Assembly (NCBI RefSeq): GCF_000142805.1
Contig: NC_013083.1
Location: 1,178,001-1,242,000, forward strand
Origin: Lachancea thermotolerans CBS 6340
Taxonomy: Eukaryota; Ascomycota; Saccharomycetes; Saccharomycetales; Saccharomycetaceae
Direction: 5' to 3'
DNA: 64,000 nucleotides
The position numbers and the translations under genes were made by a program. The notes beneath the pieces are model-generated. The model saw nothing but the letters and a program-made list of their open reading frames with translations, had not been told where the DNA came from and made no database searches. The first letter of the stretch is position 1. Each line of letters begins with the position of its first letter. Positions 37,951 through 47,907 of this stretch are shown one piece after another.

Positions 37951-39192
37951 ATGATTAGAGCGTGCGTGAAGAACACAGCGGCGCTGAGAAATGCATCTGC
38001 ACTGAGAAGCCTCAAGCCAGCCGGCGGCTCTGTGGTTATGAAGCGGGGCCTTGCGAGTGCAAGTGAAGCTCCAGCTGACGAAGCCGTCGAGATCACACTT
38101 CCAGAGTCATCTTTCGAGGGCTACATGCTGGAGGTGCCCGATTTGACGTACACAACGAGCAAGTCGGTGTTGCTCCAGATGTACAAGGACATGGTGATCA
38201 CAAGACGTATGGAAATGGCTTGCGATGCCCTTTACAAGGCCAAGAAGATCCGTGGGTTCTGTCATTTGACTGTGGGCCAAGAGGCCATTGCTGTGGGCAT
38301 TGAGAACGCGATCACTAAGAAGGACACTGTGATCACTTCGTACAGATGCCACAGTTTCACGTACATGAGAGGCGCTTCTGTGCAGGCCGTGCTCGCCGAG
38401 CTGATGGGCCGCAGATCAGGTGTCTCTTACGGTAAGGGTGGTTCTATGCACCTGTACGCCCCCGGCTTCTACGGTGGTAACGGTATCGTCGGTGCTCAGG
38501 TTCCCCTGGGCGCGGGTCTCGCGTTCGCCCACCAGTACAAGAACGAAGATGCTTGCACTTTCGACTTGTACGGTGACGGCGCTTCAAACCAAGGCCAAGT
38601 GTTCGAGTCTTTCAACATGGCCAAGCTGTACAACCTTCCATGTGTTTTTGCTTGTGAGAACAACAAATACGGTATGGGTACTGCGGCCTCAAGGTCCTCT
38701 GCTATGACCGAGTACTTCAAGCGTGGCCAGTACATTCCTGGTTTGAAGGTTAACGGTATGGATATCTTGGCTGTGTACCAGGCTTCGAAGTTCGCCAAGG
38801 ACTGGTGTGTTTCTGGCAAGGGCCCACTGGTCCTGGAGTACGAGACCTACAGATACGGTGGACATTCCATGTCTGATCCTGGTACCACCTACAGAACCAG
38901 AGACGAGATTCAGCACATGAGATCCAAGAATGACCCTATCGCCGGCTTGAAAATGTACCTCATGGAGTTGAATATTGCCACCGAGGAAGAGATCAAGGCC
39001 TACGACAAGGCTGCTAGGAAGTACGTCGACGAACAGGTTGAGTTGGCGGACGCCTCTCCAGCCCCAGAAGCCAAGATGTCTATCTTGTTCGAGGACGTTT
39101 ACATTCCAGGTACGGAAACCCCAACTTTGAGAGGTAGAGTCCCTGAGGATACCTGGGACTTCCAGAAGAAGGGTTTTGCTTTTAGAGACTAA
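37951..39192 (+). CDS. PDA1: Pyruvate dehydrogenase E1 alpha subunit (mitochondrial)
   Basis: 413 residues from the first ATG (37951); the frame is open to 37924 only through TTG. S. cerevisiae Pda1 is 420. The Arg/Ala/Ser-rich N-terminus (about residues 1-33) is a mitochondrial targeting peptide. The thiamine-diphosphate motif starts GDG at residues 208-210 and ends ENNKYG about 30 residues on. YRYGGHSMSDPG places the regulatory phosphorylation serine at S306, matching yeast S313 with the 7-residue length offset. E1 alpha with Pdb1 decarboxylates pyruvate in the PDH complex. Strong codon bias and a TATA box indicate high expression. It lies between ARX1 and STE5, within the inferred inverted block. 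Confidence 0.97.
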   Translation: MIRACVKNTAALRNASALRSLKPAGGSVVMKRGLASASEAPADEAVEITLPESSFEGYMLEVPDLTYTTSKSVLLQMYKDMVITRRMEMACDALYKAKKIRGFCHLTVGQEAIAVGIENAITKKDTVITSYRCHSFTYMRGASVQAVLAELMGRRSGVSYGKGGSMHLYAPGFYGGNGIVGAQVPLGAGLAFAHQYKNEDACTFDLYGDGASNQGQVFESFNMAKLYNLPCVFACENNKYGMGTAASRSSAMTEYFKRGQYIPGLKVNGMDILAVYQASKFAKDWCVSGKGPLVLEYETYRYGGHSMSDPGTTYRTRDEIQHMRSKNDPIAGLKMYLMELNIATEEEIKAYDKAARKYVDEQVELADASPAPEAKMSILFEDVYIPGTETPTLRGRVPEDTWDFQKKGFAFRD

Positions 39193-39944
39193 GCGCTGAG
39201 GGCCTCGTCCCCACTATTCGGGCTGGCATGAAATAGACTTTTGTGCTAGTTCACACCTCTGCTAGTATATTCGCTTCGAACAACAAAAAAATACAAAAAA
39301 ATACAATCAAGTCAATCCTTGCTTAGAAATTGTTCCTTTAATTGGCCTGTTCCAGCTCTAATTCACATTCTTGGCTCTCTCTCCAAACTTCAAGAATGAT
39401 GCAACGATGAATTTTGAACGAATGCTGTTCTTTGTTACTTGTTCTCTTCAAACCCGACAATCTCTCTCCATCAGGTTTAGAGGGAAAACAAGTGGCAAAC
39501 AGAGCAGCTTTTTCCAAGATTGATCTCGTCTATGGGCTACAGGCCAACGCTGTGGTGCGCGTGAACCAAGGAAATGGGAAATGTGGTGTTTATGGGTTTT
39601 GGACTTCACCTTTTATAAGTCTCTTTTACTTCAATCTTTCTATGTACTAATAAAAAGCTACCTATTTACAAATCGGGACCTCCTATGGGCAGATATCATG
39701 ACTTTTGCTGTCCAGGACATTCCCTTTCCCTCAAGGCTATTACTAGTTAAGGGTTACAGAGCCCCTCATGCGATGAAACAACCAAGCAACACACATCAAA
39801 CCTCAAAAAAAGCGAAAGAAGTAATGAAAGTGTGACAAGCCCAGCTTAAAGATGCTCCATGAAGGGGAGTAATCATCTTTGATCTATATGAATCATCTCC
39901 CTGCTTCAACAGGTCTGGCTTTGCACCTTCAAGGAAGCTGAGAA
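39193..39944. other. Intergenic region PDA1 to STE5
   Basis: 752 bp. It holds the PDA1 terminator region (A-rich, about 39285-39300) and the STE5 promoter with a pheromone response element at 39773-39780. No supported ORF. Confidence 0.5.
39773..39780 (+). promoter_or_regulatory. Pheromone response element upstream of STE5
   Basis: ATGAAACA, the exact Ste12-binding PRE consensus, lies 165-172 bases before the STE5 ATG. I found one perfect copy only; Ste12 usually needs two or a partner site. Confidence 0.45.
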
Positions 39945-42767
39945 ATGCTGTCCCCGGACCAGACCCAAGAACAACTGATTTTTCAGTTAGCGAACATTGG
40001 TGGACACAATGTGCCAATGAGAGATGATTGCTCGTCAAGCTTGACTACACCTAGGTCATCTCGGTCTCGAAGATGGGGCCAAGGACTCACAAAAACGCCC
40101 AAGCCTAAAAATGGCTTCGTCATGCAAGAGTGTTCACAGCCTGGCTTAGGCATTGGTTTTCCTGGATTGGAACCCCCTTGGGGATCCACAGCTACGCCAA
40201 CACCTAGAAGCCATTCATTGAGCGTTCTAGAAATACCATCAAGGTCTACTTCCATCCCACGCCCTGAGTCAAAGTTTTTGAAGCCTCCATTCGCCCTTGC
40301 CAGCTCATCTTCCTTTGAAGAGTGGAACACTCCAGTATCAGGACCTCTGCCATATCAGTTAAGCGCTGGCGTCACTCCACCTAGAGTGAGGCCTTTTGAT
40401 CACCCATCACATTCGACTAGCAAGAAATCATACATCCATGAACCCTGCTCCTTGTGCCTCGAATTCATTTCGTGCCGAACTCTTGGAGAGAAGGTAGTTC
40501 CGCTTGAATGTGGACACCTTGTCCACGAAGAGTGTCTAGTGGCTTATTTTGATAGTCCTACGAAGTTTGATATCAATGATATGTTCCCGTACTGCCGCAA
40601 GTGTGATAATGACGTTCGGTGTCTACCCTCCGATTTGCAGCTGCGGGACAGCTGCATATCCAGAGCTTTGGTCTCCGGAAGCCCAAGGTTTAAAAGGTTC
40701 CAAGATATTGCGCCTAAGGAGCGCCTGGTAGATAAAGTTTCATCGGATTCCATATCGATTCCTAATAGACTCCTATCAATGGAAGATTTTCGACTAAACG
40801 CTGGTCCCAGCAGGTCGCGATCGAATAAAAACGTCAAGGATCTATCTTTAAGATTAAAACCTAATAACAACTTTAGAGGGAGTGTTGTTTCAGGAATCTC
40901 TTCTGTCATCTCCTCCGTGTCTGACTTTTCAGTTAGTCAGCCCCAGGACTCCAACGGCGGTATGTCAATTACTGAGCACAAGCCCCCATTAGCTGCCCTC
41001 AGGTCCTACTATACACACTTGCTGATGGAAAACTTCCCAAACCAGTTACATGGATGGAAGATTGATGCAAATTTTGGGCTTTTAAGATTGGTAGATAGAC
41101 TGATGTTCTCGGAAGACGGCAAAAAGTACCAGGATGCATGCTGCTACTTATTCACCAATGCTTTGCTAATTGCTCTAGTGTCCCCGACTTTTGATCCAAA
41201 AATCTCAGCGGGGATAAGACTTCACACTTATGTCACCTATCACCCTTTATCTGATACAAGTGTCGATTCTCTCAATTCATCCGTTCTTAAGTGTACAATT
41301 TTGAGCGCTACACCGAATGCCAAACTCATGCACGGATCTACGCTTTACTTGACAGAAGCTCTAGACTCAGCCTCGAGCCAAGTGATTGAAAAGTGGATTT
41401 CAGCTCTTCTCAATAAAGATATTTTATTTGGCAATTCTGCTCTCTCTTCCACCTTACCACCGCCCCCTATAATCGAGGAAGAAACGAGACGTTCTCTAAT
41501 GGTTGAATTGCCCGGTGCATCCTCGTTAGATCTTGATGTCTCGGAGCAAATTGATGATAATGAGGCGATTGTACGAACAAGCACTGTTATATCCAACAAC
41601 CAAAGCCGCAGAACAACAATAACATCACTTCTTTCCCTGAAGAGAGGCAGACCGACACTTCTTGCTCTTGTTCTTCAGCTTGACCCCTCTCGTTTAAAAG
41701 ATGCAGAGCTCATCGGACTCGTGAACAGTTTGATGGCATTGACTTTTAAGATTAGAGATGCCAGGCTTTGCTTAGTTGATCTGGAAGGGGGTATAGTAAG
41801 TCAAGGGCTTGTACGGGAGCAACTATCGGTCGTCAAAGATCTTAAAAGCACTGTGAAAGACCATAATCGAGCAAGGTTTAACCCTGCAGACTTCAAAAAC
41901 GAATTCATTTGGGAAAACGTTGACAAAATTGGGATAGCTGTGATTTCCAACACATTGGTGGAATCTGGAAAGTCTTGTTTATTCATGGACTACAATTCAT
42001 TTGCGGGTATTAATAGAACTAGGCCTCATGAACTGAAAATACACATTGGATTCCTCAATGTCGATTACACTGATTGCATATCAGAATTGGTCGAAGTAGC
42101 TTCGGCGCACGATTTATTAGAGACTTTGTGTTATGGTTTCAACCTCTCATTTGAGGAGGAAGACGATAATAACGATGACGACGACGAAGATTTCGATAAC
42201 GATGTATCCTACGAATATGACGTCAAGCTTGATAGATTCGATGATTTGCATACGTTAAAGACCCCAGGGAGCGACCATACAAAGGCGAGTTTTATAATAG
42301 TTGATAATGACAACAGTGCCGGTTTGTTGACTAATACCCTCAACGATGAAATGCTTGAAACAGATGAGTGGATAAGTACAAGGTCCCCGCTGCTTCGAGA
42401 AAACCGAACGAGTTGCAGCATCGAATCCCCTTTAACTGATAATTTAGAGATTAAAGAAGTTCCAGGCTCTAGTTCGCCAATCGGCGAAGATGTTTCTCTT
42501 AATGCAGTTCTCGCGAAGCTACATCTACAAGACTTCGATGAAAAGTTTAAAAAGCGGACTACTGAAAAACCTGAAATAAGACAGAAACAGTTGAAAAGGT
42601 CTTCGAAGTTTATTAATAAAATCTGCATCGATGAATTAGCCCAGGAAAGCTCAATCAACGAAGCGCAAAACACGCTTCTCGGTTGGACCGCTTTCTTGAA
42701 GGGCATCAGCAAGCAGCTGGACGATGCTATGGATGACAAGAACGAAGCAGAAGCAACCCCTCCATGA
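39945..42767 (+). CDS. STE5: Ste5, mating MAPK scaffold
   Basis: 940 residues (S. cerevisiae 917). A RING-H2 domain spans residues 168-220 (CSLC, the CGHLVHEEC centre, CRKC). It is preceded by a basic Ser/Arg-rich N-terminus that would hold the membrane-binding helix and nuclear signal, and followed by a PH-like region (about 340-490). The C-terminal part (about 560-740) resembles the VWA-like domain that unlocks Fus3. An acidic tract EEEDDNNDDDDEDFDND lies near 735. Ste5 recruits Ste11, Ste7 and Fus3 and binds Ste4 through the RING. The start is the first ATG of the frame. It is convergent with SPO71, as YDR103W/YDR104C are in S. cerevisiae. Confidence 0.88.
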   Translation: MLSPDQTQEQLIFQLANIGGHNVPMRDDCSSSLTTPRSSRSRRWGQGLTKTPKPKNGFVMQECSQPGLGIGFPGLEPPWGSTATPTPRSHSLSVLEIPSRSTSIPRPESKFLKPPFALASSSSFEEWNTPVSGPLPYQLSAGVTPPRVRPFDHPSHSTSKKSYIHEPCSLCLEFISCRTLGEKVVPLECGHLVHEECLVAYFDSPTKFDINDMFPYCRKCDNDVRCLPSDLQLRDSCISRALVSGSPRFKRFQDIAPKERLVDKVSSDSISIPNRLLSMEDFRLNAGPSRSRSNKNVKDLSLRLKPNNNFRGSVVSGISSVISSVSDFSVSQPQDSNGGMSITEHKPPLAALRSYYTHLLMENFPNQLHGWKIDANFGLLRLVDRLMFSEDGKKYQDACCYLFTNALLIALVSPTFDPKISAGIRLHTYVTYHPLSDTSVDSLNSSVLKCTILSATPNAKLMHGSTLYLTEALDSASSQVIEKWISALLNKDILFGNSALSSTLPPPPIIEEETRRSLMVELPGASSLDLDVSEQIDDNEAIVRTSTVISNNQSRRTTITSLLSLKRGRPTLLALVLQLDPSRLKDAELIGLVNSLMALTFKIRDARLCLVDLEGGIVSQGLVREQLSVVKDLKSTVKDHNRARFNPADFKNEFIWENVDKIGIAVISNTLVESGKSCLFMDYNSFAGINRTRPHELKIHIGFLNVDYTDCISELVEVASAHDLLETLCYGFNLSFEEEDDNNDDDDEDFDNDVSYEYDVKLDRFDDLHTLKTPGSDHTKASFIIVDNDNSAGLLTNTLNDEMLETDEWISTRSPLLRENRTSCSIESPLTDNLEIKEVPGSSSPIGEDVSLNAVLAKLHLQDFDEKFKKRTTEKPEIRQKQLKRSSKFINKICIDELAQESSINEAQNTLLGWTAFLKGISKQLDDAMDDKNEAEATPP

Positions 42768-42885
42768 TTATATTATGCAGTGTTAGTGAGGTTTTCGTGG
42801 GCACAACTATAATTGTTTCGATGGAGAGTGCCGCAGAGCTTCGGATGGTAATTTGTAGGGTCGCATGTGGTGAGTTCTGTAGTTT

Positions 42886-45800
42886 TCACTCTTCTATATC
42901 AAATGAGCTGTTTCTCAGTCTTTCCAGTTCAGCATGTATTTTCATGGCCCACTGGTCCCTTTCTTGTCTTGACCTAGCCATGAAAACCATGGATCTTCCG
43001 GACACGCCAAGTCTGCTAACGACTTTGAAAAGTCGAGGGTTTTTCTCTAAATTCTTATCCATGCTGAGATCAGCGGTACCGGAGGTTTCCGAATTCAAGT
43101 CGGTGCCCCTAGGATAGGGCTGCTCTTCATTTCCAGCTCGAAACCCCGATGTATGCGCGCGACTGTCTTTATTGTACTTGAACAGGGAGTTGTAATTTGA
43201 AATCGCTCTTTTTGTTCCAAACCAAAGAGTAAAACACTTCGAAGATTCATCCTCACTCGATTTCCAGCCATCAGCGTAAACTCTAGGTAAAGGCTCATTC
43301 CCAGAGTTCAAGTTATCGAATTGCTTGTCTCTTTGTAATAAGTCTAAGGACGTGAGGTTTCCAGAATACACGTAGCATTCTTCAATCGGTATTGTCATGA
43401 AATGCCGGTGGTCAACAACCTTTTTAGAGAAATTAACTCTTGCGCTTTTAAAATACTGGTACAATATTAAAAATCCTGGGGTCAAAATGACGTAGAATTT
43501 TCGGAATATTGAGTGTTTGCGAGCCTTTTGGTACAAGACGCCATTTTGCATCAGCGGTCTCATCATGGCATATGCACTTATATTGTGAATTTCCTCATTG
43601 GCAATGCCTCGATCCGTAATCCATTTAGGTGTGTCCTGACTGATGTTGGCTTCCTCAAGTTCGGGAATTTTCAAGTTGGAAAGGTTACTAACCTTTACAT
43701 CCCACATAGTTCTTGAGTCCTCTTTCTTTCTGTGTTTCCAATACTTGCTTAGGCAAGAAAGTCTATCGATCCATTCATCTGCCATCTGCGGATTTGGTGC
43801 CATTAATTGAACCTCAAGACCGTTCCTGAGGTGAAGCACAAAGAGCGAGTCGATAGACGACTGGGGAGACTGCTTAGACTTCCAAATAAAGTTGTTTGCG
43901 CTGTTTAAGAACTTAAATTTTAGTTCATTATAATGCCCTTCTTGTTCACTCAACTTGGAAATTGATTTGATATCCGTTAGGTCAATAATCCCCTCTGCTT
44001 TGATGACATGGGCAATTTTCCGCCACATCGATGTGAATGCTGCACCATCTCTACTCTCAAACTCGCTAGGACTCATGTGCTCATTGAGCCACTCAATGTG
44101 ACTATTTAAGTCGATACGATAAGGGTTATCCTCGTAAACCGAAGGGATTGCATTGATGGCGTCTTGTAACTTTTCCATATCGTAAGTACAAGTTGCTTCC
44201 CTGCTAAGTATCTCGCTTGGCAAAGGCGGCACACCCTTATATGATTTCATGAAGAAAAGAAGACCGTCCGAGGTGAAGAAATATAAGAATTTAGAGTAGG
44301 GCTTGTGTACAACTTTGGCAGTATCACGCCCATATCTGTTGGTCACCCTTAAAAGGAACCCTTCAAGAGCTGGAGGCTCTGTAAGCTTCTCTCCATTGCC
44401 TGTTTTAACGCTTCTAGGATAATGCGTCAAAGTTCGGTATTCGAGTAAATGAGACATTCGTAATGATATGTTCTCGAGCAGCAAGTCATATTGATCACCA
44501 GGACACCATTCGAGTCTATCGTAATGTTTCCAACAAAACCCGGTTATGATATTGGCTTTGGCCCATCGAGAAAGTTGTTGTTCCAATCCACATTCTTGAA
44601 GTTTTGACCTGATGACCAGTTCTAAATACCTCATAATAGGGAATGCTAAGACCTTATAGCCCCGAGGTAGGACTAGAACTTTCAAATTTTCTTCTTCGGT
44701 ATCAACTTTAGCGTTGAAAACCTGGCGCAACCCTCTGGAAAGCGGTATTTTGAGAGATATGTCCGCCTCAGGTAAATTAACTTTGACCTTGTTAAGGACG
44801 TCAGCAAGGCCCAAAGACTGTCTCAAAAACGAAAGCCATTTTTCTGCCGATACTGCTGACTTACTTCTAAGAATGTAGATTTTCAGGGCATTGTTGACCT
44901 TTGACTTCTCGGTTAAATTCTGGTTCCCGTTCTCGAACCCTGAGCATGGCTTTACTATGTGGATCGTTTTATCTAGGTTATTGTAGACCCCCACTATGCA
45001 TTGCTTGCTCAATTGAAAATCCATAGAGTTTGCTCTAAAGTCTTCGGTAGAGTTGTCAAAAGCCTCAACCGCAGGAATGTTCCTATTACGGTAAAATTGT
45101 AAGTATATTGGCGACTCGGGTTTCTTGGTAAGTCGAGCGACGACAATGTATTCTTTCCATCTTTCGACAATTCTTGTATCGATAGGCTCAGCGTCGGAAA
45201 AATGGGTCGGAAGGCCACTAACAGACTTTGAGTGTTTGACAAGCACAAGCATTTTCTCCATTTTCACAACCTCTCCAGCATTATGCTTTTTGAACAATCT
45301 TTGAGAAAGGCCCAGCTCACCACCTAGTACTCTTGACACCTCGTTATTGAGTTTATCTAGCTTCTCGATGTGAAGTTTTTGACCGGTTTTGCTACAAATG
45401 GTCTTTATTCCCTTCACCATCTTGCGATGCGAACTTGATTTTATTATGCGATTGTGTTCATCTTCGCTCAGTCTTTCCGGTTCGGGTTCAAGCAGCTGTA
45501 GCATGTCTTTCTGGCGTGTATTTGAAGCGCCCCGAAGCCTCCTCGCTTCTCCGTCTTCTGAGTTGGAGGAGAAAGCGCTAAGGCTGGTTTCAATTTCATC
45601 GCTCTCATAGTCTTCTGGCGAGGATTGTAAAGAGATTGAACGCGGATCATTGGTAAATCTTATTGCTGGTTTGACTGGTCCACTCGAAGGCAACTTCACG
45701 AGCTGCGGAACTGTTGTTCCTTCGGAATTGCCCCGCGTATCAGCACTGCTGCCTTTGAATGTTTCTGGGCAACTGTCAGAGATCGTGTCTTGATCCTCAG

Positions 45801-46641
45801 AAGTTGAGATAGTCTCTTCAGCAGAGTAGTAGTTCTCAGACTGACTACTTGAAAAAAAGCTTGTCAGCCCTGTGCCATCCAGTGTTTCCCTAGACTGCGA
45901 TACCCCCGTTTTAGAGCTTTGGGTGAGCACCTTGGGCGATAGTTCTAGAGCAGCATCCTTAGTTGCTACACGTTTCATGTCAAGTAGGTCCGTCTCTGAA
46001 CTATGGCGCTCGCGGCTCTTGTTCCGGCCAAGGCGGCTGAGTTCCTGATCCCTCAACCCCCGAATTGCCGAGTGTGGATCATGCCGACTCGTAGGCCTTG
46101 ATATTTGGCCCAGTGCCATTGTTGCTGTCTTCATAGGAGGGGGTGGGACCTTACGAGGCACGCCGGTTGTTTCGCTTCCAACTTCAATCGTTTGCGCCAT
46201 CGTGTTCGAAGGTTGGGCTTTTGTGCTTTCGAGAGCTTTCGAGCGCCTCTCTTTAACAACATTTTTAGGGCTCAAAGCAGCGCGACGGACAACTTTCCTC
46301 TTTGAACGATGCCCGATCGCGTGTGCATATTCGCCTGCCATGCGGACTCTTCGTCTCAGCTTTTTGTTTGCAAATAGATAAATGGACCGCAGGAGGTTGT
46401 TTTTGCGTTGTGCATACCACAGGTTTGGAACTCCTCCAAGCAACACCGTTCTGGAGCTCAGCGACATTTCAACTGGCGAGGCGTAATTTAGCCTGAATGC
46501 AGTGAACGAGGATCTTGGAATCGAGAGGCTGTGAACCTTACCGTCCGCGGGCATCAATTGCGGTGAGTTCTGGCAAATGTATTTGGCGTACGATTCCTCA
46601 TCAAGCGCTATATTCTTAAAGTGCTCGACCTCATGGTTCAT
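42886..46641 (-). CDS. SPO71: Spo71, prospore-membrane PH-domain protein
   Basis: 1251 residues (S. cerevisiae 1245). The N-terminal 400 residues are basic then Ser/acid-rich and disordered. The C-terminal half carries PH-type folds: FLLRVTNRYGRDTAKVVHKPYSKFLYFFTSDGLLFF (cited in part; about residues 750-790) and GVLYQKARKHSIFRKFYVIL (about 1030-1050) followed by a final Trp helix ARSRQERDQWAMKIHAELE. Spo71 recruits the Vps13 adaptor Spo73 and lipid transfer to the growing prospore membrane. Two Ndt80-type MSEs lie 88-140 bases upstream, which fits a middle sporulation gene. It is the right-hand member of the inferred inverted block. Confidence 0.88.
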   Translation of the reverse strand: MNHEVEHFKNIALDEESYAKYICQNSPQLMPADGKVHSLSIPRSSFTAFRLNYASPVEMSLSSRTVLLGGVPNLWYAQRKNNLLRSIYLFANKKLRRRVRMAGEYAHAIGHRSKRKVVRRAALSPKNVVKERRSKALESTKAQPSNTMAQTIEVGSETTGVPRKVPPPPMKTATMALGQISRPTSRHDPHSAIRGLRDQELSRLGRNKSRERHSSETDLLDMKRVATKDAALELSPKVLTQSSKTGVSQSRETLDGTGLTSFFSSSQSENYYSAEETISTSEDQDTISDSCPETFKGSSADTRGNSEGTTVPQLVKLPSSGPVKPAIRFTNDPRSISLQSSPEDYESDEIETSLSAFSSNSEDGEARRLRGASNTRQKDMLQLLEPEPERLSEDEHNRIIKSSSHRKMVKGIKTICSKTGQKLHIEKLDKLNNEVSRVLGGELGLSQRLFKKHNAGEVVKMEKMLVLVKHSKSVSGLPTHFSDAEPIDTRIVERWKEYIVVARLTKKPESPIYLQFYRNRNIPAVEAFDNSTEDFRANSMDFQLSKQCIVGVYNNLDKTIHIVKPCSGFENGNQNLTEKSKVNNALKIYILRSKSAVSAEKWLSFLRQSLGLADVLNKVKVNLPEADISLKIPLSRGLRQVFNAKVDTEEENLKVLVLPRGYKVLAFPIMRYLELVIRSKLQECGLEQQLSRWAKANIITGFCWKHYDRLEWCPGDQYDLLLENISLRMSHLLEYRTLTHYPRSVKTGNGEKLTEPPALEGFLLRVTNRYGRDTAKVVHKPYSKFLYFFTSDGLLFFMKSYKGVPPLPSEILSREATCTYDMEKLQDAINAIPSVYEDNPYRIDLNSHIEWLNEHMSPSEFESRDGAAFTSMWRKIAHVIKAEGIIDLTDIKSISKLSEQEGHYNELKFKFLNSANNFIWKSKQSPQSSIDSLFVLHLRNGLEVQLMAPNPQMADEWIDRLSCLSKYWKHRKKEDSRTMWDVKVSNLSNLKIPELEEANISQDTPKWITDRGIANEEIHNISAYAMMRPLMQNGVLYQKARKHSIFRKFYVILTPGFLILYQYFKSARVNFSKKVVDHRHFMTIPIEECYVYSGNLTSLDLLQRDKQFDNLNSGNEPLPRVYADGWKSSEDESSKCFTLWFGTKRAISNYNSLFKYNKDSRAHTSGFRAGNEEQPYPRGTDLNSETSGTADLSMDKNLEKNPRLFKVVSRLGVSGRSMVFMARSRQERDQWAMKIHAELERLRNSSFDIEE

Positions 46642-46728
46642 AATTTTGCCTTTGGAAGGCCTATGTGATAGTATGTGAGAAGGGAAGGTCGAGACGTTTA
46701 ACGTGGCGCTCTTTGCAATTTGAACAGT

Positions 46729-46737
46729 TTTTGTGAT
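46729..46737 (-). promoter_or_regulatory. Weaker MSE-like site of SPO71
   Basis: Minus-strand ATCACAAAA matches the MSE core CRCAAAW with the first G replaced, 88-96 bases upstream of the SPO71 ATG. Confidence 0.35.
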
Positions 46738-46772
46738 GAGTAGGAGGACCCTTTGAACTTTCGGGTCACATG

Positions 46773-46781
46773 ATTTGTGGC
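46773..46781 (-). promoter_or_regulatory. Ndt80-type MSE of SPO71
   Basis: Minus-strand GCCACAAAT is a full match to gNCRCAAAW, 132-140 bases upstream of the SPO71 ATG. SPO71 is a known middle sporulation gene in S. cerevisiae, which supports the reading. Confidence 0.55.
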
Positions 46782-47113
46782 AGTGTCAATGCGGGGTTCA
46801 AGCCTCAGCCCAAAGGGTGTCAATAGAAGCCTCGATACGAGTGTGGGTGGTATTTCAGGTCTGGGCCTCGAGGCCGTGTGATTCTGTTATTGCCTTGCTC
46901 TATGCAACTCCTGAGTTGTATATTTTGTTTCGGTTTCCCATTAATTTCATGTTTTCGCGCCTGGAATGATATTCGATCTAGATGACATCTTTAATTTGAC
47001 AGAGCCTATAAATTGGTCGGAGATACTCCGCTGTACCAACCCGGTATTCTGGCGTCATGGTGCCCTATATACCGTCATGGTCTTTCCTAATTATATAAGT
47101 TCAAATGGTGTCA

Positions 47114-47533
47114 CTAAATAATGTCGTCGCCGTCCTCCCCTACCGCGATGGAGCTGCCCTCAGGCCTGAAATTCTCAGGTTCCTGAATGCTGGGCACGAA
47201 CTCGAGAATCACGTACACAAGCCCACTTAGGAACAAAAGAATCGAGACCAGGATTTTGAAAACGCCTCCGTAGCTCAGCAGCAGAGACAGCAGTATCAGG
47301 CAAAGACCACGGCCAAAGAAGCTGAAATAAAAGGAAGCGTAGCGGTACAGGTTTGGGGGCACCCTAAATTCTAGGTAGATCATGGGAATTGCCAGCACCA
47401 AAGAGTATAGCGCCATCAGAAACGCGGGGAAATTCTTGAGGATGTAAGATGTCTGCGACAGCGCAGACACGGTGGCAAGCGAGCCAGCAGCCAGATGGGC
47501 AATTCTGAAGAACTGAGGTGGTACGCCAGACAT
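47114..47533 (-). CDS. TVP15: Tvp15, late Golgi membrane protein
   Basis: A 139-residue protein with four hydrophobic helices (about residues 10-28, 36-53, 65-88 and 90-112) and an acidic C-terminal tail ending GEDGDDII. S. cerevisiae Tvp15 is 143 residues and sits in Tlg2-containing late Golgi compartments; its biochemical role is not known. The FRVPPNLYRYASFYFSFFGRG segment between helices two and three is the part I recognise. The position next to BMH is the same as YDR100W/YDR099W in S. cerevisiae. Confidence 0.85.
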   Translation of the reverse strand: MSGVPPQFFRIAHLAAGSLATVSALSQTSYILKNFPAFLMALYSLVLAIPMIYLEFRVPPNLYRYASFYFSFFGRGLCLILLSLLLSYGGVFKILVSILLFLSGLVYVILEFVPSIQEPENFRPEGSSIAVGEDGDDII

Positions 47534-47907
47534 TCTTTGATCAGATTCGCTTTAAATTGGTGATTTGTGCTGCCGAAGAGAAGAACCCCTTTTCACTTCA
47601 AGTTAAAATCGATATATTTTTCAATGCCTTACCAATTGCATGAATGTGCGTCCTGGCCGAAAATGGTCATCCGCAGATACCGTTGAACACGGGCCGAAAC
47701 GCGGAAGGAAAAGAGGCGTTGGATCAGGTACGGCGCGCAATCAGAACGCTATTAATAGATCTTTGTAGCGCTCTCGATGTGTTTTCTTCGAGCACACAGC
47801 TCAAACAGAGATTACTCGTCACCCTCTGCAGAGAAAATACGCGGTAGCCTTTTGAGCATGCTAAATCGGCGACCATCGTGGGGGCCGGGCACGCTACAGT
47901 ACTGCTG

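Larger units (their letters stand above)
46642..47113. other. Intergenic region SPO71 to TVP15
   Basis: 472 bp between the SPO71 5' end and the TVP15 3' end. It holds the SPO71 promoter with two MSE-like sites and the right breakpoint interval of the inferred inversion. GGTTCAAGCC near 46796 resembles a B box, but no matching A box or stems exist, so I do not call a tRNA. Confidence 0.5.

Noticed and set aside
46790-46806. B-box-like GGTTCAAGCC near SPO71
   Set aside because: No A box at the right spacing and no cloverleaf arms.
34140-47113. Centromere in one of the gaps
   Set aside because: CACGTG (CDEI-like) sites occur but none is followed by an AT-rich block and a CDEIII-like TTCCGAA element.
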